Assembly: GCA_947644715.1 (NCBI GenBank)
Contig: CANSAP010000003.1
Span: 62,001 to 126,000, forward strand
Source: an uncultured Bacteroidales bacterium
GTDB lineage: Bacteria; Bacteroidota; Bacteroidia; Bacteroidales; Muribaculaceae
Direction of reading: 5' to 3'
DNA length: 64,000 bases
A model generated the notes under the pieces. The model was not told where the DNA came from. It ran no database searches and saw only the letters and a program-made list of their open reading frames with translations. This document shows positions 35,043 through 42,360 of this stretch, one piece after another (position 1 is the stretch's first letter; each line of letters opens with the position of its first letter). The translations under genes were made by a program, and so were the position numbers.

Positions 35043-35837
35043 ATGAAAATCCGTTCAATCCGCTTCCTCCTACCGCTGCTTTTGCTGGCAGTGCTCCCCT
35101 CTTGTAACAATGATGATGACCCGGTGCTCATCACCACTAACATGGGTCAGGCCAACCTGCACTATGATGCCGACGGCACCTGGACTGAGGTGGCTTCCAA
35201 TCAGAGCTTTGCTCTTAATTACCTGTGGTTCAACCATGAAGGCGAAATCGGACCCTGGGGCCTGACCTGGCGCGGCTTCACTCCGGCACGCTGGACTGAC
35301 CTCGACTACGAAGGAATAACTTCCTGGCTTCCTCACCAGTTCCAGATTCCTACCCGCGGTGGTGTGGCCGGCGTAGGCACCCCCTACGTAGTGGCCTTCT
35401 GGGACAATCAGGAGACCGACGAAACCCCGGCCGAGACCCGCAGCTGCCGCATCACTTACCGCAAGGATGCCACCTCGCCGGCTCTTGAGTTCCACCCCAT
35501 GCAGGTATATCTGCAACTCACCTGCTACACCCGCCATGCAATCATGGCAGGCGATGACTTCACCCGCCCCTTCACCACCGGCGACTGGCTGCTGCTCACA
35601 GCTCATGGCGTGCGTGCCGACGGCACTGAAACCACGCAGGATATTTACTTGGCCGACTTCCGCGGCGAGGAGCACACTCTCATGGACACCTGGACTCAGG
35701 TGAACCTTCAGGACCTCGGTTATGTTACAGAGGTGTACTTCACCATGGCCTCCAGCGACACCGGTCAGTGGGGCATGAACACGCCTTCATACTTCGCGCT
35801 TGACCGACTCACCGTGCAGGCCGAATTACCCGAATAA
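35043..35837 (+). CDS. DUF4465-like lipoprotein
   Basis: 264 aa, lipobox LAVLPSC after a signal helix. The mature chain is beta-rich. Its C-terminal segment DTGQWGMNTPSYFALDRLTV is the hallmark of DUF4465 carbohydrate-binding-like jelly rolls, and the earlier GITSWLPHQFQIPTRGGVAG and YVVAFWDNQE fit as well. It probably binds a ligand at the cell surface; the function is not known. It is 18 bp after murI and 3 bp before the small TPR gene. Confidence 0.77.
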   Translation: MKIRSIRFLLPLLLLAVLPSCNNDDDPVLITTNMGQANLHYDADGTWTEVASNQSFALNYLWFNHEGEIGPWGLTWRGFTPARWTDLDYEGITSWLPHQFQIPTRGGVAGVGTPYVVAFWDNQETDETPAETRSCRITYRKDATSPALEFHPMQVYLQLTCYTRHAIMAGDDFTRPFTTGDWLLLTAHGVRADGTETTQDIYLADFRGEEHTLMDTWTQVNLQDLGYVTEVYFTMASSDTGQWGMNTPSYFALDRLTVQAELPE

Positions 35838-35840
35838 ACG

Positions 35841-36128
35841 ATGACTGAAACTATCACCCGAATCAAAGCTGCTTTCGAAGCTGACAGCGAGGCCGCCAAG
35901 GCCATTGCCGCCTACTCGCAAGTAATTGCCTCCCCAGCCTCAGCCGAAGAGCAGGAGGATGCCCTCGTGGAGCGAGGCATGCTCTACTGGCGCGGCGGCG
36001 AACGCGCCCTCGCCATCAATGACTACAATGCCGCCCTGCGCCTCAACCCCGAGTCGCGCGCATTGCAGCTGCGCAAGTCCTGCTACGAGATTCTGGACTT
36101 CTACCACCGCGACCTCTATAATCCCTGA
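35841..36128 (+). CDS. Small TPR-like protein
   Basis: A 95-aa cytoplasmic protein with two helical pairs. The second, ALVERGMLYWRGGERALAINDYNAALRLNPES, is a recognisable TPR unit. It probably mediates protein contacts; no partner is evident. It follows the DUF4465-like gene by 3 bp, and its last 13 bp overlap the 3' end of the convergent fucosyltransferase gene. Confidence 0.72.
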   Translation: MTETITRIKAAFEADSEAAKAIAAYSQVIASPASAEEQEDALVERGMLYWRGGERALAINDYNAALRLNPESRALQLRKSCYEILDFYHRDLYNP

Positions 36129-37087
36129 CCGAGGACGCGCTTCAACAGCTTGAGCGCCCTGCGCGTTGCCCGCTTCTCATAGAGCGGCACGCACAGGGCG
36201 TTCCGCTCATGCAGCACGGCTATCTCGCCGTAGCGCCGCACGTAGCGCACCGGATTATCGGCTATCCCGCCGAGGAATTCAGCCAAGGCCGAGTCAAGGC
36301 GCGCGGCAGTCTCTGCCACGCCGGCACGGGCGCGAAGCATCTTCAGGTAAAGCTCCGGCGACTCATCCACCCGGCGAAGCTCTCTGACGAATGAGTCAAG
36401 ATTCTCATAATCAGACACATTTATATACGATTCCGGATTAAAGTCCCTCCGCACCGCCTCATTGCCCCAGAAGATGGGCACCGTGGCGGCTGCCAACGGC
36501 TCGAGGATTTTCTCGGTGACATAGCCCGGCATGTCGGAATTCTCAAGCGCGAGATTGAATTTATAGCCGGCGATGAAGTCGAGCTTATCATCCACACGTC
36601 CATCCACATTGTTGCGGAAGGCTCCGCCATAAGCCACAGGCCGATAGCTCTCAACGGCATCAATCACCTGAATGCGCATCGGATGGCAAAGGGTGGAATT
36701 ACTCATCACCAAGCTGCAAAAACCGCGGTCAAGCGCCTGACAATCAGTAAGGCGCGCAGGATTTGCCGCCTGCTCCACCTCATAGAACATGTAGAGGGGA
36801 TAACGCAGGTTGCGCCCCCCGCAGTCATAGTCATAGAAGGAGATAGCGTAGTCACACTCATTCAAATTCGGGAAATCATTCTCCCCGGTGAAATAGACCT
36901 TCAGGCAATCGTAGCGGTAATGTTCCGCCCCGCAACGGGAATAGAACAGAATATCAGGCACTTGAGCCGACTGCGCCGGGAGCACCGTCACCTGTCGCCC
37001 CGCGCGCAACGCCCGCACTATCGGATTATTCTCTGCATCAAACGTGGGCCAGAAGTCCACAAACTTAACCGTAACTGACTTACTCAT
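36116..37087 (-). CDS. GT10 alpha-1,3/4-fucosyltransferase-like glycosyltransferase
   Basis: 323 aa. The GT10 signature is the donor-site stretch KFNLALENSDMPGYVTEKI followed by AATVPIFWG, with FTGENDFPNLNECDYAISF earlier. It transfers fucose from GDP-fucose to a GlcNAc- or Glc-containing acceptor, as in Lewis-type antigens on bacterial surface glycans. The ATG at 37087 was chosen; a TTG four codons upstream overlaps the -7 box. It stands alone among unrelated genes. Confidence 0.86.
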   Translation of the reverse strand: MSKSVTVKFVDFWPTFDAENNPIVRALRAGRQVTVLPAQSAQVPDILFYSRCGAEHYRYDCLKVYFTGENDFPNLNECDYAISFYDYDCGGRNLRYPLYMFYEVEQAANPARLTDCQALDRGFCSLVMSNSTLCHPMRIQVIDAVESYRPVAYGGAFRNNVDGRVDDKLDFIAGYKFNLALENSDMPGYVTEKILEPLAAATVPIFWGNEAVRRDFNPESYINVSDYENLDSFVRELRRVDESPELYLKMLRARAGVAETAARLDSALAEFLGGIADNPVRYVRRYGEIAVLHERNALCVPLYEKRATRRALKLLKRVLGQGL

Positions 37088-37096
37088 AATTCCCTG

Positions 37097-37104
37097 CAAA
37101 AGTA
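37097..37104 (-). promoter_or_regulatory. -7 box of the fucosyltransferase gene; very short leader
   Basis: Minus strand TACTTTTG matches TAnnTTTG and ends only 10 nt before the ATG at 37087, so the mRNA leader would be a few nt at most. No -33 element is clear. Confidence 0.5.
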
Positions 37105-37198
37105 ATGAAATATCTCCAACATCGCCTACTTTCGGACAAAAATTAAGCCTCCCGTCGCAAAGACAAGAGGCATTAATCTTTCTAACTGTGGTCGGCGA

Positions 37199-37366
37199 TT
37201 AGCCCTCGCTGATTGCTTCGGAGGGGCAAACCTCGGCGCAGCTACCGCAGGAGATGCAGGTATCCGGGTCGATGTGATAGATATCGCCCTCGGAGATTGC
37301 CTCCACGGGGCACACGGGCTGGCAGGTGCCGCAAGCCACACAGTTGTCACCAATTACGTAAGCCAT
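37199..37366 (-). CDS. Dicluster 2[4Fe-4S] ferredoxin, 55 aa
   Basis: 55 aa, reading MAYVIGDNCVACGTCQPVCP at the start and CISCGSCAEVCPSEAISEG at the end. Two CxxCxxCxxxCP motifs supply eight cysteines for two [4Fe-4S] clusters, the classic clostridial-type ferredoxin. It is a low-potential electron carrier for anaerobic redox enzymes such as PFOR. A well-formed promoter lies upstream at 37405-37435. No redox enzyme is adjacent. Confidence 0.95.
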   Translation of the reverse strand: MAYVIGDNCVACGTCQPVCPVEAISEGDIYHIDPDTCISCGSCAEVCPSEAISEG

Positions 37367-37404
37367 TTCTGTAATTTTTAGTGGGGTTAATATTATTCTG
37401 AGGG

Positions 37405-37435
37405 CAAAATTACAGCTTTTAATCTCCCCCGCAAA
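37405..37435 (-). promoter_or_regulatory. Promoter of the ferredoxin gene
   Basis: Minus strand TTTG (37435-37432), 19-nt spacer, TAATTTTG (37412-37405). The leader is about 35 nt. Confidence 0.8.
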
Positions 37436-37527
37436 GCGTTGCGGGGAAAATCAGCCTTAATTTAGAATTAATCTAAACAACCCCCTGTGAACCCGCCTCC
37501 CTGACCATACGTTATAAATTCACAATG

Positions 37528-37542
37528 AAGTCAAGATGACTT
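37528..37542. repeat. Solo AAGTCA-N3-TGACTT dyad at the MFS start
   Basis: AAGTCAAGATGACTT, the complement of the outermost 15 bp of the MITE at 15211. It overlaps the first ATG of the MFS gene (37536). Flanks are CAATG on the left and CAATA on the right, a 4/5 match, so it may be the scar of a lost element. Confidence 0.7.
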
Positions 37543-38816
37543 CAATATCTGAAAATATGAAAAACACCACCTCCGGCTCCGACCATCCTTCCGGTCTTCC
37601 GAACAGTTACTACTGGTTCTTCATCATATACATGGCTGCGCTCAGCGCCTTCGGCTCTTTCGTCAACGATATGTATGTCCCCTCGCTGCCGGAGATGTGC
37701 CGCCACTTCCACGCCTCGACCCCTACCGTGCAGCTCGGTCTTTCCTTCGGTATGCTCGGCCTGGGACTGGGGCAGATGATTCTCGGTCCCATCAGCGACC
37801 ACACGGGGCGCAAACCGGTGCTCATCGGTGCCACGATTCTCTTCACGGTGGCCTGCGTCATAAGCATGTTCTCCCCAACCATCAGCTTCTTCCTCGTCTG
37901 CCGATTCTTTCAGGGCTTCGGAGCCAGCGGAGGTTACTTTCTGGCCCGAACAATGCCGGCTGACATTACCGGCGGAAAAGTGCTCGCCAAGATGATGGCT
38001 ATCATCGGCGCCATCAACGGCATTGCCCCGGCATCGGCTCCGGTCATCGGCGGCTTCATGGCCGACTGGCAGGGGTGGCGCGGCACCTTCGCCCTGCTCA
38101 CAGTGATTGGCATTGTGCTCCTGCTCTTCACCTCGCGGCTTAAAGAAACGCTTCCGGCTCCCCGCCGCGAGACAGGTTCGCTACTCCGCTCCTACCTCGC
38201 CTACGGCCGCCTTTTTCGCAACCGCCGCTTCATGATTCATGTCACGCTTAAGGGTGCATCGCTCGGCCTGCTCTTCGCCTACATCTCCTCCGCACCCTTC
38301 ATCCTCCAGACCCATTACGGACTCTCGCAGAGCCTCTTCGGAGTGGTCATGGGCATCAATGCACTCTTCATCGCCCTGGGAAGCATGGTGGCTCTACGCT
38401 TCCGCTATCTGAAAACGGCGGCACTCGTCGGCGCCAGGGTGCTCCTGTTCTCAATCATCGGCGAGGCCGTCAGCCTCTGGTGTGTGCACAGCTTTTGGGT
38501 CTACGAGCTTTGGATTATTCCGGCCATCTTCGGCATGGGGCTTATCTTCACGGCCGGCAACACGCTGGCCATGAACGAAGGGCGTGCCGATGCCGGCTCC
38601 GCCTCAGCCGTGCTCGGATTGGGGGGCTACGCCTTCGGAATGATTGCCAGCCCGCTCGTGGGGCTGGGTGACCTGCTCCACTCCACTGCCATCACCTTCC
38701 TGGCGCTGGCGCTGATCACCATCATAGTGGCCCGCGCATCCGCTCGCCTCGCCCCCGACCTATCGCCCGCGCCCTCCGGACAAACGAATGCGTCAACCGG
38801 ACAAAAATCAGACTGA
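37536..38816 (+). CDS. Bcr/CflA-type MFS drug exporter, copy 1
   Basis: A 426-aa, 12-segment MFS protein. Motif A-like GPISDHTGRKPVLIG lies after segment 2, and the opening FVNDMYVPSLPEMCRHFHAS is typical of the Bcr/CflA group. QGFGASGGYFLARTMPAD is motif C-like. It probably exports a drug or small molecule with proton coupling; the substrate is unknown. The first ATG lies within a repeated 15-bp dyad; an ATG at 37557 is a possible start that leaves the dyad in the leader. It is followed by a paralogue at 38883. Confidence 0.88.
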   Translation: MTSISENMKNTTSGSDHPSGLPNSYYWFFIIYMAALSAFGSFVNDMYVPSLPEMCRHFHASTPTVQLGLSFGMLGLGLGQMILGPISDHTGRKPVLIGATILFTVACVISMFSPTISFFLVCRFFQGFGASGGYFLARTMPADITGGKVLAKMMAIIGAINGIAPASAPVIGGFMADWQGWRGTFALLTVIGIVLLLFTSRLKETLPAPRRETGSLLRSYLAYGRLFRNRRFMIHVTLKGASLGLLFAYISSAPFILQTHYGLSQSLFGVVMGINALFIALGSMVALRFRYLKTAALVGARVLLFSIIGEAVSLWCVHSFWVYELWIIPAIFGMGLIFTAGNTLAMNEGRADAGSASAVLGLGGYAFGMIASPLVGLGDLLHSTAITFLALALITIIVARASARLAPDLSPAPSGQTNASTGQKSD

Positions 38817-38824
38817 ACTGAACC

Positions 38825-38855
38825 TTTGCCACCCGGAAATCTTTTGGTAATTTTG
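38825..38855 (+). promoter_or_regulatory. Promoter of the second MFS gene
   Basis: TTTG at 38825-38828, 19-nt spacer, TAATTTTG at 38848-38855. The two MFS paralogues can therefore be controlled separately. Confidence 0.78.
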
Positions 38856-38882
38856 CAGCCGAAAAAATAGCAAGATTTCCCT

Positions 38883-40064
38883 ATGACATCTGAAGAAAAG
38901 CAGCCCGGCATCTACTCCGGACATATCCTGCTCATCATCCTCATGGGTGCGCTCACAGCGTTCGCCCCCTTTGTCACCGACATGTATCTGCCGGCTCTTC
39001 CCCGCATGGTCAGCCAATTCCATGCCTCGGAATCGCTGGTGCAGCTCACTCTGACCGCCTGCATGATCGGGCTGGCTTTGGGGCAGCTCCTGTTCGGCTC
39101 ACTCAGCGACCGCTTCGGGCGCCGTCCCGTGCTGATAGTCTCCCTGAGTGTCTTCATCGTAGCCTGCGCCCTGTGTCTGATTCCGGCCGGCATCGGAGTC
39201 TTCATTATGTGGCGCTTCATGCAAGGACTTTCAGCCGCAGGCAGCGTCGTCATCGCCCGCTCAATCGCAACTGACTACTACACCGGCAACGCGCTGGCAA
39301 AAATCATGGGTGCCGTCGGTGCCGTAAACGGCCTCGCACCCATCCTCGCACCCGTCATCGGCGGCGCATTGGCCGAGACCCTCGGCTGGACCAGCGTCTT
39401 CTGGGTGCTGCTGGCTCTTGGCATCCTGCTCTGCATCTGCTGCATCTGCATGAAAGAATCCCTCCCCCCTCACATGCGCGCAAAGGACGGAGTTATCAAA
39501 ATGGTGCGCTACTTCGTACCCCTGTTCCGCAACCGCCGATATATGGGCTACATGCTCCAGCTCGGCCTCGCTCAGGGGGTGCTCTTCGTCAATATAGCCT
39601 CCTCCCCCTTCATCATTCAGAACCACTTTGGCTTCGGCACCTTCCAGTTCAGCCTCATCTTTGCCCTGAACGCCTTCGTGCTCACCCTCTTCGCCTTCCT
39701 TGGCTCCAAATTCCGTAACGTCGAGACAGGCACACTGACGGGTGGATTGCTGCTGCTCGGCTTCGCCATAGTGCAATTCATAGCCCTTTACTATGGCCGG
39801 AGCTTCCTGCTCTACGAAATCATGGTGGCCGGACTGATGGCCGGCATGGGCATCTGCTTCACAACCTCCACCACCCTGGCCATGGAGGCCGGGCGCGAAA
39901 ACTCCGGCACCGCCTCAGCACTGCTCGGTGCCACCGGCTTCACCATAGGTGGTGTAGTCAGCCCTCTCTGCGGCCTGGGGAACCCTCTGCACTCCACCGC
40001 CATCATGTTCCTGCTCTGCGCCCTGCTCTCAATGGGAGCCATCCTGCTGGCCCGCAAAAAATAA
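38883..40064 (+). CDS. Bcr/CflA-type MFS drug exporter, copy 2
   Basis: 393 aa, 12 membrane segments. Family signatures are FVTDMYLPALPRMVSQFHAS, GSLSDRFGRRPVLIV (motif A) and QGLSAAGSVVIARSIATDYY. It is clearly a paralogue of the preceding gene, diverged throughout but with the same plan, so an old tandem duplication. The substrate is unknown. Confidence 0.9.
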   Translation: MTSEEKQPGIYSGHILLIILMGALTAFAPFVTDMYLPALPRMVSQFHASESLVQLTLTACMIGLALGQLLFGSLSDRFGRRPVLIVSLSVFIVACALCLIPAGIGVFIMWRFMQGLSAAGSVVIARSIATDYYTGNALAKIMGAVGAVNGLAPILAPVIGGALAETLGWTSVFWVLLALGILLCICCICMKESLPPHMRAKDGVIKMVRYFVPLFRNRRYMGYMLQLGLAQGVLFVNIASSPFIIQNHFGFGTFQFSLIFALNAFVLTLFAFLGSKFRNVETGTLTGGLLLLGFAIVQFIALYYGRSFLLYEIMVAGLMAGMGICFTTSTTLAMEAGRENSGTASALLGATGFTIGGVVSPLCGLGNPLHSTAIMFLLCALLSMGAILLARKK

Positions 40065-40122
40065 AATTTAAGAGTGTGTCTAAGCCCCCGGAGGCGCGGT
40101 GGAATTTTGACACCCCTGCGGG

Positions 40123-41013
40123 TTAGCGGGCGTCGAGGCGGAAGGCCGTCGGCGACTGGCCGCTGTGGTGCTTGAAATACTTTCCGAAGAAGCTCTGGTT
40201 AGTGAAGTTCAAGCGGGTGGTTATCTCCTGAATCGTCAGATCAGTGGTGCGCAGCAGCATCTTCGCTTCCATCATTACGTAGGAGTCTATCCATTCGCCG
40301 GCGGTTCGACCGCTGGTTTCCTTGACTACGGTGCTGAGATGCTTGGGCGTGATGCAGAGCTGCTTGGCATAGAACCCCACCTGACGCTCGGTGCGGAAAT
40401 TCTCAGTGACAGAGAGTATGAAACGAGCCATGATTTCCTCCTTGCGGGTGTGAGTGATGCCGGCGGCATCCTCTCGCGCCAGGCGTATGTCCATCATCTC
40501 AAACAGGGCTGCCTGCAACATGCTGAGCACCTTGGCATGCAGGAAGGGGGTGCGGGGACCGTCGAGCTTCAGTTTTATGAACTTATAGAAGGCCTTGATT
40601 CCTTCAGCCTCACTAACGGTGAGCTCAGTGGCGGGCATGAGGCGATGCTGCATCAGCAGCGGGAGCATGTCGGTCAGCTTGGGCAGGATGGATTGCACCG
40701 TGTTGACAGAACAAAGCACGCAGCAGGACTCGAAGTCATCCGAGGTGCGCACGCGGCGCATGTAGTTGTTGGGCTGCACTATGAGCAGCGAATTTTCGCG
40801 AAGCTTATAGGTCGTCAGGTCGATGCCGATTTCCCCCTCCCCTTTCGTGCACAGGATGATTGCCAGCCCATCAATGCGGATGGGAGCAACGTCATCCACA
40901 TCGCCGGGTCGCATGGAGTCGAAGGCGAGCACTTCGCTGTCGGGCGATGCATTGAGGGCGAGAGCTATATCTCTCAGCGACACAGTATTATCTATTTCTA
41001 CCGGCAGACTCAT
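40123..41013 (-). CDS. AraC family transcriptional regulator
   Basis: 296 aa. The N-terminal cupin-like sensor half (about 1-170) contains DVAPIRIDGLAIILCTKGEGEIGIDL. The C-terminal double HTH (about 195-296) contains ITPKHLSTVVKETSGRTAGEWI and LNFTNQSFFGKYFKHHSGQSPTAFR. Its ATG overlaps the stop of the thioredoxin-fold lipoprotein gene (ATGA), so the two are co-expressed. Targets are unknown; nearby candidates are the MFS pair and the TonB/DUF4249 unit. Confidence 0.9.
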   Translation of the reverse strand: MSLPVEIDNTVSLRDIALALNASPDSEVLAFDSMRPGDVDDVAPIRIDGLAIILCTKGEGEIGIDLTTYKLRENSLLIVQPNNYMRRVRTSDDFESCCVLCSVNTVQSILPKLTDMLPLLMQHRLMPATELTVSEAEGIKAFYKFIKLKLDGPRTPFLHAKVLSMLQAALFEMMDIRLAREDAAGITHTRKEEIMARFILSVTENFRTERQVGFYAKQLCITPKHLSTVVKETSGRTAGEWIDSYVMMEAKMLLRTTDLTIQEITTRLNFTNQSFFGKYFKHHSGQSPTAFRLDAR

Positions 41014-42077
41014 AGGTATTTCTTGATGTCCGATTCCTTGCCGGTGCTCTGCACGAGGTCGCCGGAGGCATCATAGATAAAGAATGCCGGCAGTGAGCCT
41101 ACATTATATTTGAGAGCGACCGTGGAGCGGGCGCCGTCAGGGTCAAGCACGACGGTCCAGGGGAGTGCGCGCGAAGCCTCACGCCAGGCAAACTGGTCGG
41201 CATCCAAACAGACTTCATACACATCAGCTCGCCCCCCGTCATAGAGGCTGCGCAGCTCGCGATTGATTGCAGGAGCATCCTCGCGGGTCATGGCCACAAA
41301 GGCCACCACCACCGGTTTCCCCTTGCCGAGCAACGATGAGAGCGCCACCTCCTTGCCATCAATTCCGGGCAGAGAGATTGGAATCACCCCGGTAGCCGTA
41401 GCCTGCAAGCGGGTGCCTGCACCGGCAGAACGGCGACGCTCGCTGACACCCTCCTTGGCGCGGGCTGAAAGCTGCGCGGTGTGAGGGTCAGAGGGGCGAT
41501 AGGTCTCAAAAGCGGTAGCCACGGCGGCATACAGCGGATCAGTATAGTCAATCAGCCAGCCGGAGCCCATGGGGCGGGTCAGGATATGATAGCTGAGAAT
41601 GTTTCCGCGCGCGTCGCGCAGATAATTGTTATAGACACGCTTGCGGAAAGCAGCTGTGGAGTCGGGATTAGCCAGGGCTTCCACCCGCATGGCCTCATGC
41701 TCAAAGGTGGTCAACTGCTCAGCCTGCTTCGAGCCGCTGAGACGGAAATCGGTATCGAAATTCTTCAGAGAGCCGGTGAGCGTGAGAGCCTCGATGCTGT
41801 CAACGGGCAGATAGACATAGCGGCCGTCGAGCTGCAAGCGATACATCTCAGGATTCTCAGGAGCGGGCGCCTCGAAACGGAACGAGCCGTCGGCATCGAC
41901 CTTCAGCGAGTCCAGGGGCAGCCAACCGGCCACCGGGTCCTGACGCTCCAGCACCATCGTCCGGCCGCCGGCATCCTTCACGGAGCCTTCCACTGAAAAT
42001 TCCGGACCGCCGCAAGCTGCAAGCAGCGGGAGCAGAGTCGCACACAAAGATATTCGGTAAAACAATTGTTTAGTCAT
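41010..42077 (-). CDS. TlpA-like thioredoxin-fold lipoprotein lacking the CxxC motif
   Basis: 355 aa, lipobox LLPLLAAC. An N-terminal DUF4369-like beta domain (about 25-125) precedes a C-terminal thioredoxin fold (about 215-355). Where TlpA has WCxPC this protein reads VAMTREDAP, so the redox cysteines are absent. The cis-proline loop SLPAFFIYDASGD is kept. It cannot act as a disulfide reductase and may bind or sense instead. Stop and AraC start overlap by 4 bp. Confidence 0.82.
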   Translation of the reverse strand: MTKQLFYRISLCATLLPLLAACGGPEFSVEGSVKDAGGRTMVLERQDPVAGWLPLDSLKVDADGSFRFEAPAPENPEMYRLQLDGRYVYLPVDSIEALTLTGSLKNFDTDFRLSGSKQAEQLTTFEHEAMRVEALANPDSTAAFRKRVYNNYLRDARGNILSYHILTRPMGSGWLIDYTDPLYAAVATAFETYRPSDPHTAQLSARAKEGVSERRRSAGAGTRLQATATGVIPISLPGIDGKEVALSSLLGKGKPVVVAFVAMTREDAPAINRELRSLYDGGRADVYEVCLDADQFAWREASRALPWTVVLDPDGARSTVALKYNVGSLPAFFIYDASGDLVQSTGKESDIKKYL

Positions 42078-42178
42078 CGTTACTGCTTATTTATCATCCC
42101 GGCAACCGCACCCGATTACCCTGGAACAAATCATCCGCGAAGTTACGAAAAAAACTCTAATCCGAAAAATCAGCCCGG

Positions 42179-42193
42179 AAGTCATCTTGACTT
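42179..42193. repeat. Solo AAGTCA-N3-TGACTT dyad between the redoxin and TonB genes
   Basis: AAGTCATCTTGACTT, identical to the MITE end. The 5-bp flanks CCCGG and CACGG match at 4 of 5. It lies about 45 bp upstream of the TonB promoter's -33 box and about 100 bp upstream of the redoxin start. Confidence 0.7.
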
Positions 42194-42237
42194 CACGGCC
42201 TCTTTTGTCGCCAATAATTCATGTTTCGTCTAAATAA

Positions 42238-42269
42238 TTTGCTGCAAAACAGGATTCTTAATAATTTTG
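42238..42269 (+). promoter_or_regulatory. Promoter of the TonB receptor/DUF4249 operon
   Basis: TTTG at 42238-42241, 20-nt spacer, TAATTTTG at 42262-42269. The leader is about 85 nt. Confidence 0.78.
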
Positions 42270-42360
42270 CAGCGTAAAAACAGCAGTTTAGCCTATCGCG
42301 AAGCCATCCTCAATGAGCTTCTGAAATAGAAAGAGAATTATAGACGTAGATTAGAAAAGA

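Noticed and set aside
40165-41076. Open frame of 303 codons opposite the AraC regulator
   Set aside because: The AraC HTH on the other strand is unmistakable; the opposing frame has no signature.
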